From: Sphingomonas psychrotolerans
GTDB lineage: Bacteria; Pseudomonadota; Alphaproteobacteria; Sphingomonadales; Sphingomonadaceae
Direction: 5' to 3'
Assembly: GCF_002796605.1 (NCBI RefSeq)
Contig: NZ_CP024923.1
Coordinates: 4,037,501-4,101,500 of the forward strand
Length of the DNA stretch: 64,000 nt
Each line of letters starts with the position of its first letter. Within the stretch, counting starts at the first letter, position 1. Of this stretch, positions 52,750-64,000 are shown in pieces. Position numbers and translations under genes: made by a program. The notes below the pieces were generated by a model, which was not told the origin of the DNA, made no database searches, and saw only the letters and a program-made list of their open reading frames with translations.

Positions 52750-55700
52750 ACGAAGAAAACCAATATCGCACGCGGTTTGCGCGGCGGCACGGCGTTGTCG
52801 GCGCTCGTGCTGGCAGGAACGTTGTTCGCCGCGCCGGCTTTCGCGCAGACCGAAGTGCCGGTTTCCGGGCCGGTTGAAGGTCAGGCGACCGAGGACGCAG
52901 CGACGCCCCAGGGCGAAATCGTCGTCACCGGCTCGCGCATTCCGCAGGCCAACATCACCTCCACGGCGCCTGTTACCGTGGTCGGCGCCGAGGACATCAA
53001 GCTCCAGGGCACGACCCGCGTCGAAGACATGCTCAACTCGCTGCCGGCTGTGTTCGCCAGCCAGACTTCGGCGATGTCGAACGGCGCCGACGGTACCGCC
53101 TCGGTCGATCTTCGCGGTCTCGGCACCAGCCGTACGCTGACCCTCGTCAACGGCCGGCGCCTGCTGCCGGGTGATCCGAGCCCGACCAGCGGCTCGGCTG
53201 CCGACATCAACATCATCCCCGCCTCGATGCTGAAGCGCGTCGAAGTGCTGACCGGCGGCGCATCGTCGACCTATGGCGCCGACGCCGTCGCCGGCGTCGT
53301 CAACTTCATCATCGACACCGATTTCGAAGGCTTCAAGATAGACAGCCAGTATAGCGTCTATCAGCACAGCAACCGCAACAAGCTCACCCCGGGCATCCTC
53401 GACGCACGTCAGGCGGAGGGCCGGACCGGCTTCGAATATCCGACGAGCAATGTCGTTGACGGCGGTACCATCGACACTACCGTCTCGTTCGGCACCAGCT
53501 TCGGCGGCGACGATCGCGGCCACGCGACTGCCTATTTTGGCTATCGCAAGGTCAACGCAGTCACCCAGTCGCGTCGCGATTACAGCGCGTGCACCATCCA
53601 GAACACCGGCGGCGGCGCTCCCAATTGCGGCGGCTCGCTGACTTCGGGCAACGGCACGGTGATCCTGTTCGATCCGAACCTCAACACCGCCTCGTCGACC
53701 GTCTACACCTTCATGCCGGGCGGCGGGTTCGAAAACACCACGACGCGCTTCAACTTCGCGCCGACCAACTATTTCCAGCGCCCAGACGAGCGCTACACGG
53801 CCGGTGCGTTCATCAATTACGACGTCGATGAAGCGTTTAAGCCGTACCTGGAATTCATGTTCATGGACGACCGCACGGTCGCCCAGATCGCCCCGTCGGG
53901 CAATTTCGGCAACACGCTGACGGTCAATTGCGACAATCCGCTGCTCTCGGCTGCGCAACGCGCAGTGACCTGCGCGTCGGGCAACCTGATCAACGGCTTC
54001 CTCGGCAACTTCCCGCTGGCATCGGCTGCGCAGTACAATCCGAACCCGGGTGCGGCACCGCTCACCTTCTTCGATCCGATCACCGGCGCGCCCTATAACC
54101 GCGCCTTCTTCCAGGTGCTGCGGCGGAACACCGAAGGCGGTCCGCGCCAGTCGGATCTCCAGCACACCAATTATCGCGGTGTGATCGGCGCAAAGGGCGA
54201 CCTTGGCGAGCAATGGTCGTATGACGCTTATTACCAGTTCGGCCGCGTCAAGTATTCGCAGGTCTATTCGAACGAGTTCTCGGTGGCGCGTCTCACGCGC
54301 GCGCTCGACATCGTCGATGACCCCCGCGTCGCCGGAGTCCAGCCGATCTGCCGTTCGGTGCTCGACGGCAGCGACGCGAACTGTGTGCCCTACAACATCT
54401 TCGCCGGTCCGGGCGGCGTGAGCCCAGCGGCGGTGAACTATCTGTCGGCGACAGGCTTCCAGCAGGGCCAGACCACCGAGCAGGTAGCGAACATCTCGTT
54501 CACCGGCCAGTTGGGCGGCTACGGCATCCAGACGCCTTGGGCGAGCGAGGGCGTCGGGATCAACGTCGGTGTCGAGTGGCGCAAGACCGAACTCGAGCTC
54601 AAGACCGACACCTACAAGGTTGGCGTCGACTTCGCGCCGATCAGCGACATCCGCTTCCGCGGCACGTATAACCGAGCGGTGCGTGCGCCGAACATCCAGG
54701 AGCTGTTCTCGACCGCGACTGTCGGTCTGAACGGTTCGGAAGATCCGTGCGCGAGCCTGACCGATGCAAATGGCAATCCCCGTCCAGTCGCAGCAACGGA
54801 CTATGGCTGCCGCGCGCAGGGTATCGCGGTGGGGCAGGGGATTACCGGAAATCCGGCCGGCCAGTATAACGGCCTGATCGGCGGCAACGCGGATCTGCAG
54901 CCCGAAAAGGCGACGACCAAGACGCTCGGCGTCGTCTTCCAGCCCAGCTTCCTGCCGCGCTTCGCGCTGACGGTCGACTATTTCGACATCAAGATCGAAC
55001 AGGCGATCCGCTCGTACGGCCAGGACGCGATCCTGCAGGATTGCACCGACAATGCGACAGCGACGTTCACGCCAGCATCGTGCGCATTGATCAACCGCGA
55101 CGCCGCCGGCTCGCTGTGGCTCACGCCGGGTGGTTTCGTCACCGATCTGCCGAACAACGTTGGGCAATTGCAGACCAAGGGCATCGAAGTAGGGGCATCC
55201 TATTCGATGCAGCTCTTCGGCCTCGGCCGGCTGGCGCTCAACATGAACGGCACCTATCTCGACAGCTACAAGGTCAATAACGGCCTGACGACGCCGTATG
55301 ACTGCGCCGGCCTTTACGGTCCGACCTGCAGCATCGGCGGCACGACGGATGCGGGCTCGCCGCTTCCCGAGTGGCGGCACAAGCTGCGCGCGACGCTGCA
55401 GATGGATGGCGGCGTCGGCCTTTCGGTTCAGTGGCGTCACCTCGGCCCCGTTCATGCCGAGACGACGACCGATCAGCCGAGCCTTGAGGGGAACTTCAAC
55501 TTCAACCCCGGCACGCGCCTCAAGGCGTTCAACTATATCGATCTGACGTCGACCTTCTCGATCGGCGAATCGTACACCTTCCGTCTCGGCGTCAACAATC
55601 TGTTCGACCTCGAGCCGCCGCTGGTGACCTCGGGCAATGCCAACCGCTCGGGTTCGAACCTCTGCCCGACCGGTCCTTGCAACGGCAACACCTATCCGGG

Positions 55701-55755
55701 GACCTATGATGCGCTGGGCCGCTACCTGTTCGCAGGCGTGACCTTGAGCTTCTAA
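52750..55755 (+). CDS. TonB-dependent receptor (apparent ACG start)
   Basis: 1001 residues from the position where the start should be. Signal peptide (KKTNIARGLRGGTALSALVLAGTLFAAPAFA), then 'GEIVVTGSRIPQANITSTAPVTVV' leading the plug domain ('LNSLPAVFA', 'VDLRGLGTSRTLTLVNGRRLLPGD', 'VLTGGASSTYGADAVAGVVNFI'), then a 22-strand barrel ending 'YDALGRYLFAGVTLSF' with the terminal Phe. GAGGGA sits five bases before an ACG codon where ATG is expected. A TTG at about 52777 would still give a short signal peptide but has no ribosome-binding site. The substrate is unknown. Confidence 0.88.
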   Translation, partial: TKKTNIARGLRGGTALSALVLAGTLFAAPAFAQTEVPVSGPVEGQATEDAATPQGEIVVTGSRIPQANITSTAPVTVVGAEDIKLQGTTRVEDMLNSLPAVFASQTSAMSNGADGTASVDLRGLGTSRTLTLVNGRRLLPGDPSPTSGSAADINIIPASMLKRVEVLTGGASSTYGADAVAGVVNFIIDTDFEGFKIDSQYSVYQHSNRNKLTPGILDARQAEGRTGFEYPTSNVVDGGTIDTTVSFGTSFGGDDRGHATAYFGYRKVNAVTQSRRDYSACTIQNTGGGAPNCGGSLTSGNGTVILFDPNLNTASSTVYTFMPGGGFENTTTRFNFAPTNYFQRPDERYTAGAFINYDVDEAFKPYLEFMFMDDRTVAQIAPSGNFGNTLTVNCDNPLLSAAQRAVTCASGNLINGFLGNFPLASAAQYNPNPGAAPLTFFDPITGAPYNRAFFQVLRRNTEGGPRQSDLQHTNYRGVIGAKGDLGEQWSYDAYYQFGRVKYSQVYSNEFSVARLTRALDIVDDPRVAGVQPICRSVLDGSDANCVPYNIFAGPGGVSPAAVNYLSATGFQQGQTTEQVANISFTGQLGGYGIQTPWASEGVGINVGVEWRKTELELKTDTYKVGVDFAPISDIRFRGTYNRAVRAPNIQELFSTATVGLNGSEDPCASLTDANGNPRPVAATDYGCRAQGIAVGQGITGNPAGQYNGLIGGNADLQPEKATTKTLGVVFQPSFLPRFALTVDYFDIKIEQAIRSYGQDAILQDCTDNATATFTPASCALINRDAAGSLWLTPGGFVTDLPNNVGQLQTKGIEVGASYSMQLFGLGRLALNMNGTYLDSYKVNNGLTTPYDCAGLYGPTCSIGGTTDAGSPLPEWRHKLRATLQMDGGVGLSVQWRHLGPVHAETTTDQPSLEGNFNFNPGTRLKAFNYIDLTSTFSIGESYTFRLGVNNLFDLEPPLVTSGNANRSGSNLCPTGPCNGNTYPGTYDALGRYLFAGVTLSF

Positions 55756-55777
55756 GTTTCGACCAAGACGACAAATC

Positions 55778-55811
55778 GGGGCGGTCGGCGCAAGCCGGCC
55801 GCCCCTTTTTT
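55778..55811 (+). terminator. Rho-independent terminator of the TonB receptor
   Basis: Twelve-base arms GGGGCGGTCGGC and GCCGGCCGCCCC (one G-T pair), loop GCAA, then TTTTTT, starting 23 bp past the stop. Confidence 0.93.
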
Positions 55812-55864
55812 GTCTCGCGCCCGCTGGCTTGCGCTGGCTGCGTCTGCCGGTTCATAGCTGGGCA

Positions 55865-57877
55865 ATGGCCAATGCATCGACGCTCGATCCGATTACCGCA
55901 GATGCGCTTCGCGACGCGGTGCGCGCCGCGCAGGCGGGAGACCTTGACGGTGCCCGTGCGCGCGCAGAGGAAGCCGTCCCGGGAAGCTCGGATCCGGCGC
56001 CGCTCTACGCCTTTCTCGGAATGCTCGCGGCGCGTGCCGGCGATCTCGCCGCTGCTGCCGGGCACCTTGGCCGCGCACATCGTGCCCGCCCCGGCGATGC
56101 GACCATCGCCTGCAACCGGATCGCCGTGCTGATCGATCTGGGGGACCGCGAAGCGGCGCTCGCAGTGGCTACGCCGGAGCTGGCGTTCAACGATTCCACG
56201 CTTCGGGTCGCGCGCTATCGCGGGTTCCTCGCTCAGTCGCTCGATCGCTTCGCCGAGGCGGCCGAAGCCTACGCGTTCGTCATCGAGCGCGCTCCGCAGG
56301 ATTTCGAGAGCTGGAACAATCTCGGCAATGCCCGCTCCGCGCTGGGCGATTTCGACGGCAGCATCGCTGCGCTCGAACAGGCGATCGCGCTCGATCCTCG
56401 GGCGGCACCGACGCACCTCAATCTCTCGACGGCGTTGCGATCCGCGGGGAGACGGGCCGAGGCGGAAGCCGTCCTGCGCTCTGCGGCCGAGAGCTTTCCC
56501 GAAGATTCGCACGCCAGGCATGACCTCTATGTCCTGCTGAAGGGCGACGGACGGCACGAAGAAGCACTGCCGATGCTCGAAGCGGCAGTGCAGCGCGACC
56601 CGGCGCACGCCGGGATGCAGCTCAAGCTCGGCATCGAATACGGGCTGGTGATGGAAACCGGGAAGGCGGAGCAGGCCTTTCTGCGGGCGCTCGACGTGGA
56701 TCCGCGCGCGCGCGACGCCTATCTGGGGCTCGCCATTCAATACGAGCACACCAATCGCGAGGAAGAGTTTGCGCCGCTGATCGCACGGGCCGAGGCGAGC
56801 GGCGCGGACATCGGCACGCTGAGCTTCCTGCGGGCGCTCGAGCATCGCCGCGCCAAGCGTTTCGAGGAAGGACTGGCAGCATTGGCGCTGGTACCGCCCG
56901 AAGTCGAGCCCGAACGCACCGCGCATCTGCACGCGACATTGCTCGACCGGCTCGGCCGCTCGGATGAAGCATTTCAATGGTTCGAGGAGGCCGCGACGCG
57001 GCATGCGGCGGACCCGTCGGAGCCACTCAAGCGCGCTGCCGAACTGCGCGGCGAACTGCGCGGCGAACTCGCCGTGATGACCCCCGAATGGGTAGCCGGC
57101 TGGACCGGCGACGTGCCGCCGTCCCATCAGCCCGCGCCAGTGTTCCTCGTCGGGTTCCCGCGCTCGGGCACCACCTTGCTCGACACCATCCTGATGGGGC
57201 ATCCTGACGTTGCCGTGCTCGAGGAAAAGCCGGCGCTTAACCTGGTCGACGACGCGATCGGCGGTCTGAACACGCTGGCCACGATGGATCCCGATGCGAT
57301 CGCCGCGGCGCGCGCGCGCTACTTCGAGGAAGTCGCCAAGCTCGTGCCGCTGGCGCCGGGGCAGTTGCTCGTCGACAAGTCGCCGCTGTTTTTGCATAAG
57401 GTGCCGCTGATCAAGCGGCTGTTTCCGGAGGCGCGCTTCATCCTCGCGCTGCGCCATCCCTGCGACGTGCTGCTCAGCTGCTTCATGAGCAATTTCCGGC
57501 TCAACCGCGCGATGTCGAACTTCCTGCGGCTGGAGGATGCCGCGGCACTCTATGATCTGAGCTTCAGCCATTGGGAACGCGCGAACGCGTTGTTCGCGGT
57601 CGAGGCGCACCCGATCGTCTACGAACGCCTGATCGAGAATGTCGAGGCCGAGATCCGGCCCTTGTTCGACTGGCTCGGGCTGGAATGGCACCCGCAGGCG
57701 GTCGACCATGTCGGCACCGCCAGATCGCGCGGGCTGATCACCACTGCCAGCTATTCGCAGGTGACCGAGCCGATCTACAAGCGTGCCGTCGGCCGTTGGC
57801 ATCGTTACCGCGCGCATCTCGAGCCGGTGCTGCCTGCGCTTGCGCCATGGGCGGAGAAGTTCGGCTACACGCTCTGA
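55865..57877 (+). CDS. TPR-repeat sulfotransferase family protein
   Basis: 670 residues. About nine TPR-like repeats (residues 10-395, such as 'ESWNNLGNARSALGDFDGSIAALEQAIALDP') precede a sulfotransferase domain. That domain has the PAPS-binding loop 'VFLVGFPRSGTTLLDTILMGHPDVA', 'DKSPLFLHKVPLIKRLFPEARFILALRHPCDVLLSC' and 'YERLIENVEAEIRPLFDWLGLEW'. No signal peptide. It follows the TonB receptor after a strong terminator; such pairs recur in sphingomonads. The acceptor is unknown. Confidence 0.92.
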   Translation: MANASTLDPITADALRDAVRAAQAGDLDGARARAEEAVPGSSDPAPLYAFLGMLAARAGDLAAAAGHLGRAHRARPGDATIACNRIAVLIDLGDREAALAVATPELAFNDSTLRVARYRGFLAQSLDRFAEAAEAYAFVIERAPQDFESWNNLGNARSALGDFDGSIAALEQAIALDPRAAPTHLNLSTALRSAGRRAEAEAVLRSAAESFPEDSHARHDLYVLLKGDGRHEEALPMLEAAVQRDPAHAGMQLKLGIEYGLVMETGKAEQAFLRALDVDPRARDAYLGLAIQYEHTNREEEFAPLIARAEASGADIGTLSFLRALEHRRAKRFEEGLAALALVPPEVEPERTAHLHATLLDRLGRSDEAFQWFEEAATRHAADPSEPLKRAAELRGELRGELAVMTPEWVAGWTGDVPPSHQPAPVFLVGFPRSGTTLLDTILMGHPDVAVLEEKPALNLVDDAIGGLNTLATMDPDAIAAARARYFEEVAKLVPLAPGQLLVDKSPLFLHKVPLIKRLFPEARFILALRHPCDVLLSCFMSNFRLNRAMSNFLRLEDAAALYDLSFSHWERANALFAVEAHPIVYERLIENVEAEIRPLFDWLGLEWHPQAVDHVGTARSRGLITTASYSQVTEPIYKRAVGRWHRYRAHLEPVLPALAPWAEKFGYTL

Positions 57878-57956
57878 GCGCTGGACTCGGCCGTGGTTCG
57901 CGCTCAAAATCGGCCATATTGCCGCTGTCGGGCGGCCTGATTTTGGAAAGCGTATC

Positions 57957-58217
57957 ATGATCCGAAGTGCTGCAGCCGCGATCGTCGCGGCATCCTTGCT
58001 CTCGCTGATCGCGACGTCGGCGACGGCACAGCAATCGAAGCCCAAGCCGCGCGACCCCAACGAGGTCGTGTGCAAGAAGGAGGAAGTTCTCGGCAGTCGC
58101 CTCCAGACGCGCAAGGTCTGCATGACCCGCGCCGAATGGGCCGAGCAGCGTCAGCTCGACCGTCAGAATGTCGAGCGGTCGCAGACCAACACCTGCCAGC
58201 GCCAGGCCGGCTGCTGA
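57957..58217 (+). CDS. Small secreted Cys-containing hypothetical protein
   Basis: 86 residues. Signal peptide MIRSAAAAIVAASLLSLIATSATA, then a conserved-looking domain 'DPNEVVCKKEEVLGSRLQTRKVCMTRAEWAEQ...TNTCQRQAGC' with four cysteines that could form two disulfides. The pattern 'VCkkexvxGSRLxxxkVCmTRAEW' is seen in many small sphingomonad periplasmic proteins; its function is unknown. Confidence 0.8.
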   Translation: MIRSAAAAIVAASLLSLIATSATAQQSKPKPRDPNEVVCKKEEVLGSRLQTRKVCMTRAEWAEQRQLDRQNVERSQTNTCQRQAGC

Positions 58218-58223
58218 CGACAC

Positions 58224-58259
58224 GACGCATGCCGAGGGCAAAGCCGCCCGGCATGCGTC
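58224..58259. terminator. Hairpin between convergent genes
   Basis: Perfect 11-base arms GACGCATGCCG and CGGCATGCGTC with a 14-base loop, between the small secreted protein and clpB. Likely bidirectional; no strong T-run. Confidence 0.5.
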
Positions 58260-58265
58260 AGCCCG

Positions 58266-60845
<2,580 letters not shown>

Positions 60846-60871
60846 GCTGGCCCCTGTTGGTTACGCAAGCG

Positions 60872-60899
60872 ATGTAGTGTTGCCATTGTGCAACACAAG
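60872..60899 (-). promoter_or_regulatory. Candidate sigma32 promoter of clpB with overlapping palindrome
   Basis: On the minus strand CTTG (60896-60899), 18 bases, then CTACAT (60872-60877), close to the alphaproteobacterial heat-shock pattern CTTG-N17/18-CYTATNT. The spacer is itself a palindrome, GTGTTGC-N6-GCAACAC (60877-60896). Confidence 0.4.
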
Positions 60900-60919
60900 G
60901 GCGGCCCGATCGACGCGTG

Positions 60920-62560
60920 TCAGTTCGTCTTCGCGGGCCGCGGCGCGCGTGGCGCGTTCGGCGCATAGCGATCGCCGAACGGATTGCCCGCGTACCAGCG
61001 CGGAGCCTCGGGTGAATCCGCCACTTCGCGTGCGATCAGATAGTTCAGCCGCGCGAATTTCGCGCCTGCGTCCCAATTGAACGGCAGGTCGATCTGGTCG
61101 GACACCTGGTGATAATTGTTGGCGAGGAAATCGCGAAATGCCTTCTCGCCGCCATTCGCGAAGCCGGTCATCAGGAAGATCGACGGCACCCCCGCCTTGA
61201 CGAAATTGAAATGGTCGGAACGCTCGAAAAACTGTTCCTCGGGCACCGGATCTGGCGAGACGGCGACGCCCATCCGGGCACCGGCGCGCGCGACGATCTC
61301 GCCCATCGTCGAATGCTCGCCGCCGAATGCGATCACGTCCTGAAAGTCGTAGAGCAGGATCGGCATGTCCAGATTGACGTCGGCGACGAGGCGGCCCCTG
61401 CCGGTCACCGGATGCCGGGCGAGATAGCTGGAGCCGAGCAGCCCGTCCTCCTCGGCGGTGAGCGCGACGAACAGGATCGAGCGTTTCGGCCGTGTCTTGC
61501 CTTGCGCGAAGGCGCGGGCCGCCTCGAGCATCGTCGCGACGCCCGCGGCATTGTCCATCGCGCCGTTGTGGATCTTGTCCCCCGGCAAATGCGAGTCGCG
61601 GCCGACATGATCGAGGTGCGCGCTCAGCACGACATATTGATCGGCGAGCGCCGGATCCGAGCCGGGCAGGACGCCGATCACATTGGGGCTGCGATAGGCC
61701 TTGACCTTGCTGGTGCGCTCCAGCGTCGCCCGTTGCTTGAGCGCGAAGCCCTTGAGCCTGCCGCTGGACGCGGCCGCGGCGAATATTTGCTCGATGCGCA
61801 TACCGGCACCCTGGAAGAGCGCCTTTGCCGCAGTCTCATTCAGATAGGCGCCGATCTGGACTCCCGGATCGATGCCGTCGGGGAAACCTTGCTCGCTCAG
61901 CCATTTGGTCGTGTCATCGAGCATATAGCCGGCGGCATAGCGCCATTGCCGCTGATCGGCCGGCCCTGCGATGTACAATATGCCGGCCGCGCCGTGCTTC
62001 GCGGCGGTCACGCCGCGCTCGCGGTTGATGCGCGCGGCCGTCGCTGCCGGCAGCCCCTTCGGCACGCCGATCAGCATCACCGCGAACTTGCCGCGCAGGT
62101 CGAGCCCGGCATAATCGTCATAGCCGAGATCGGGCGCCTCCAGGCCATAGCCGACGAACACCGCGCCGCCCGTCACGGTCTGGGTTGCGGTGCCGAAGCG
62201 CGGCGAAGGCGCGATCAGCACCTCGGCGCCGTTGGCGAATTTGTGCGGGCCGACACGAAGCGAGGCGGGGCGGCGGTCGTCGAGACCATATTCGGCCAGC
62301 GACACCTGCTGGAACCAGCCCTTGTCGGTGCCGCCGGGCCTGAGGCCCAGTGCGGCGAATTGTTCGGCGACATAGCGCGCGGCGAGTTCGTGCCCCGGCG
62401 TGCCGGCGTCGCGCCCCGCGAGCCGGTCGTCGGCCAGAAAGGTCACGTGCTTGCGGATCTCGGCCGCGCTGAACCGCGGCTCCCCGGGCGCCGCCTGCGG
62501 GCGCGCGGCGAGCGGCGCGGCGGCGAGCAGCAGCCCGGCGAGGAGCATCGGAACGCGCAT
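60920..62560 (-). CDS. M28-family zinc aminopeptidase with PA domain
   Basis: 546 residues. Signal peptide MRVPMLLAGLLLAAAPLAARP; a PA (protease-associated) insert around 'GGAVFVGYGLEAPDLGYDDYAGLDLRGKFAVMLIG'; then the M28 catalytic part with zinc ligands in 'VLSAHLDHVG', 'NGAMDNAAGVATMLEAA', 'ALTAEEDGLLGS' (catalytic Glu pair), 'NLDM' and the final His in 'NNYHQVSDQ'. Exported peptidase, probably in nutrient peptide breakdown. It is downstream of no close partner; the M16 peptidase is divergent. Confidence 0.93.
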   Translation of the reverse strand: MRVPMLLAGLLLAAAPLAARPQAAPGEPRFSAAEIRKHVTFLADDRLAGRDAGTPGHELAARYVAEQFAALGLRPGGTDKGWFQQVSLAEYGLDDRRPASLRVGPHKFANGAEVLIAPSPRFGTATQTVTGGAVFVGYGLEAPDLGYDDYAGLDLRGKFAVMLIGVPKGLPAATAARINRERGVTAAKHGAAGILYIAGPADQRQWRYAAGYMLDDTTKWLSEQGFPDGIDPGVQIGAYLNETAAKALFQGAGMRIEQIFAAAASSGRLKGFALKQRATLERTSKVKAYRSPNVIGVLPGSDPALADQYVVLSAHLDHVGRDSHLPGDKIHNGAMDNAAGVATMLEAARAFAQGKTRPKRSILFVALTAEEDGLLGSSYLARHPVTGRGRLVADVNLDMPILLYDFQDVIAFGGEHSTMGEIVARAGARMGVAVSPDPVPEEQFFERSDHFNFVKAGVPSIFLMTGFANGGEKAFRDFLANNYHQVSDQIDLPFNWDAGAKFARLNYLIAREVADSPEAPRWYAGNPFGDRYAPNAPRAPRPAKTN

Positions 62561-62738
62561 GTGTGGAGAGGTCTTTCGAAAAGGCGTTGGCCCGCTCAGG
62601 CTAACCGAAAACAGGCGCGTCGCAAATGCGTACAGGAAGTGGTGTCGCGACGGATCTTCGCCGTCCAGATTCGGTTGCAGCGGTTACTGTCTGCGTTATG
62701 CTCGCGTCAGCATCATGCTCCGGGGTAATCCAACAACC

Positions 62739-64000
62739 ATGAAATCATTCCTGATGTATTGCAGCGCCGCGACGATTGCGCTCGCCGCCGCCTCCACGCC
62801 CGCCGTTGCCCAGCAGGTGGCGGCGCCGACGGCGAAGCCCGTGCCGGTCGCCGAGCTCGTCAAGCGGGTGGACGTTCCGTATGAGGAATTCACTCTCAAG
62901 AACGGGCTGCGGGTGATCGTCCACACCGATCGCAAGGCGCCGATCGTCGCGGTGTCGACCTGGTACGATGTCGGCTCGAAGCACGAGCCGAACGGCAAGA
63001 CCGGCTTTGCGCATCTGTTCGAGCATCTGATGTTCAATGGCTCCGAGAACGCCCCCGGCGATTTCTTCGAGCCGCTCAAACAAGTCGGCGCGACCGACTT
63101 CAACGGCACCACCTCGTTCGATCGCACCAATTATTTCGAGACCGTGCCGCGGCCGGCGCTCGGCCGCGCATTGTTCCTCGAGAGCGATCGCATGGGCTAT
63201 CTGCTCGGCGCGATCACCCAGGACGTGCTCGACGAGCAACGCGGTGTCGTCCAGAACGAGAAGCGCCAGGGCGACAACCAGCCTTATGGCCTCGTCTATT
63301 ACAAATTGCTCGAGGAGCTGCTCGCGGGCAGCCCTTATGGCCATAACGTGATCGGCTCGATGGCCGATCTCGATGCGGCCAGCCTAGACGACGTCAAGAA
63401 CTGGTTCCGATCGCATTACGGGCCGAACAATGCGGTCCTCGTGCTCGCCGGCGACGTCGACGCGAAGGAAGCGCGGCCGCTGGTCGAGAAATATTTCGGC
63501 GCGATTCCGGCGGGTCCGAAGAGCGTGCTCCCCAAGGTCGAGGTGCCGACGCTGCCCCAGTCGAAGACCGTGGTGATGAAAGACCGCGTCGCGGCGACGA
63601 TGGTGCTGCGCAGCTGGGCGGTGCCGGGGCTGAATGATCCCGATTCGGTGCCGCTCGACGTGTTCGGCGACGTGCTCGGCGGGCTCGCCAGCTCGCGGCT
63701 CGACAATGCGCTGGTGCGCAAGGAAAAGCTGGCGGTGCAGGTCTCGGCCGGAATCCAGTCGATGGCGCAGCTCGGCATGTTCCAGGTCCAGGCGATCGTT
63801 AAGCCGGGCGTCGACGCCAATCTGGTGGCGAAGCGGCTCGACGAGATCGTCGCCGATCTGATCAAGAACGGGCCGACCGCCGACGAAGTGCAGCGTGTCG
63901 CCACCACGGCGGTGTCCGGCCGCATCTCGGGGCTCGAATCGGTCGGTGGTTTCGGCGGCAAGGCCGTCGCCCTGGCCTCGGGCGAACTCTATTCGAACGA
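62739..64000 (+). CDS. M16-family (pitrilysin-like) zinc peptidase, 3' end outside window
   Basis: The first ~420 residues are visible. Signal peptide ending TPAVAQ (about residue 25), then the M16 domain with the inverted zinc motif 'GFAHLFEHLMFNGSEN' (HxxEH) and the downstream Glu in 'VLDEQRGVVQNEKRQ'. The inactive-half features 'GLASSRLDNALVRKEKLAVQVSAG' follow. Typical members are ~900 residues with two homologous halves, so about half lies past the window. It is divergent from the M28 gene. Confidence 0.92.
   Translation, partial: MKSFLMYCSAATIALAAASTPAVAQQVAAPTAKPVPVAELVKRVDVPYEEFTLKNGLRVIVHTDRKAPIVAVSTWYDVGSKHEPNGKTGFAHLFEHLMFNGSENAPGDFFEPLKQVGATDFNGTTSFDRTNYFETVPRPALGRALFLESDRMGYLLGAITQDVLDEQRGVVQNEKRQGDNQPYGLVYYKLLEELLAGSPYGHNVIGSMADLDAASLDDVKNWFRSHYGPNNAVLVLAGDVDAKEARPLVEKYFGAIPAGPKSVLPKVEVPTLPQSKTVVMKDRVAATMVLRSWAVPGLNDPDSVPLDVFGDVLGGLASSRLDNALVRKEKLAVQVSAGIQSMAQLGMFQVQAIVKPGVDANLVAKRLDEIVADLIKNGPTADEVQRVATTAVSGRISGLESVGGFGGKAVALASGELYSN

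Noticed and set aside
52621..55455. A 944-codon open frame antisense to the TonB receptor
   Set aside because: It mirrors the receptor codon pattern in a GC-rich genome; Arg/Asp/Val-rich low-information sequence with no domain and no ribosome-binding site.
55592..58123. An 843-codon open frame antisense to the TPR-sulfotransferase
   Set aside because: Shadow of the real gene, with composition expected from high-GC third positions.

Overview
The window reads as ordinary, dense chromosome of a GC-rich alphaproteobacterium, most likely Sphingomonas or a close relative in Sphingomonadales. This is inferred from the mix of protein families: SspB, the ATP12 F1-ATPase chaperone, a DUF2093 protein, a CYP153-type P450, a Zymomonas-like glucose-fructose oxidoreductase, large TonB-dependent receptors, and many small glycine-zipper or PEP-CTERM-like secreted proteins. 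No rRNA, tRNA, CRISPR array, insertion sequence or integrase gene was seen.

Layout. 1-8.9 kb: the end of a phytase-like esterase, rpmB, small membrane proteins, tadA, an OmpA-family protein, a CNNM/CBS-type protein, an HHH protein, a VWA (YfbK-like) protein and an APC permease. 8.9-13.1 kb: a histidine cluster on the minus strand (hisB, a YciI-like gene, hisH, hisA, hisF, a small secreted protein, hisE, a HIT protein). 13.2-16.7 kb: sspB, fumC, tandem small paralogues and gmk. 16.7-18.3 kb: a compositionally distinct stretch with a repeat-rich non-coding region and a low-GC beta-helix (tail-spike/pectate-lyase-like) gene, probably acquired. 18.3-21.8 kb: a tightly overlapping minus-strand operon (crcB, pseudouridine synthase, lipoprotein, HAD phosphatase, small membrane protein, ATP12 chaperone). 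21.8-30 kb: envelope genes, mannose-6-phosphate isomerase, bamD, recN and an OmpR/EnvZ-type two-component pair. 30.1-33.6 kb: a likely periplasmic glucose-oxidation operon (GFOR-like oxidoreductase, GntP permease, Tat-exported gluconolactonase) behind a LacI-type operator. 33.6-43 kb: NUDIX, extensin-like and CHAP proteins, MsrB, CYP153, an ABC exporter, queG and membrane proteins. 43-52.5 kb: a PfkB kinase, an HD-GYP gene broken by a one-base shift, an FAD oxidoreductase, an RNase H-like protein, a pseudouridine synthase, purD, xseA, a DUF2093 protein and an M23 peptidase. 52.7-64 kb: a TonB receptor with an apparent ACG start, a TPR-sulfotransferase, clpB, an M28 peptidase and the start of an M16 peptidase.

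How the genes fit together: most are housekeeping (histidine and purine synthesis, tRNA modification, protein quality control, outer-membrane assembly). The accessory content lies in the glucose-oxidation operon, the P450/ABC block, the receptor-sulfotransferase pair and the low-GC beta-helix region. At least three families of short intergenic palindromes recur through the window. No convincing new multi-gene system was found. The best leads are the 16.7-18.3 kb region, the tandem IGNRID small proteins, the two broken or odd reading frames (HD-GYP and TonB receptor) and several perfect palindromes in promoter positions.
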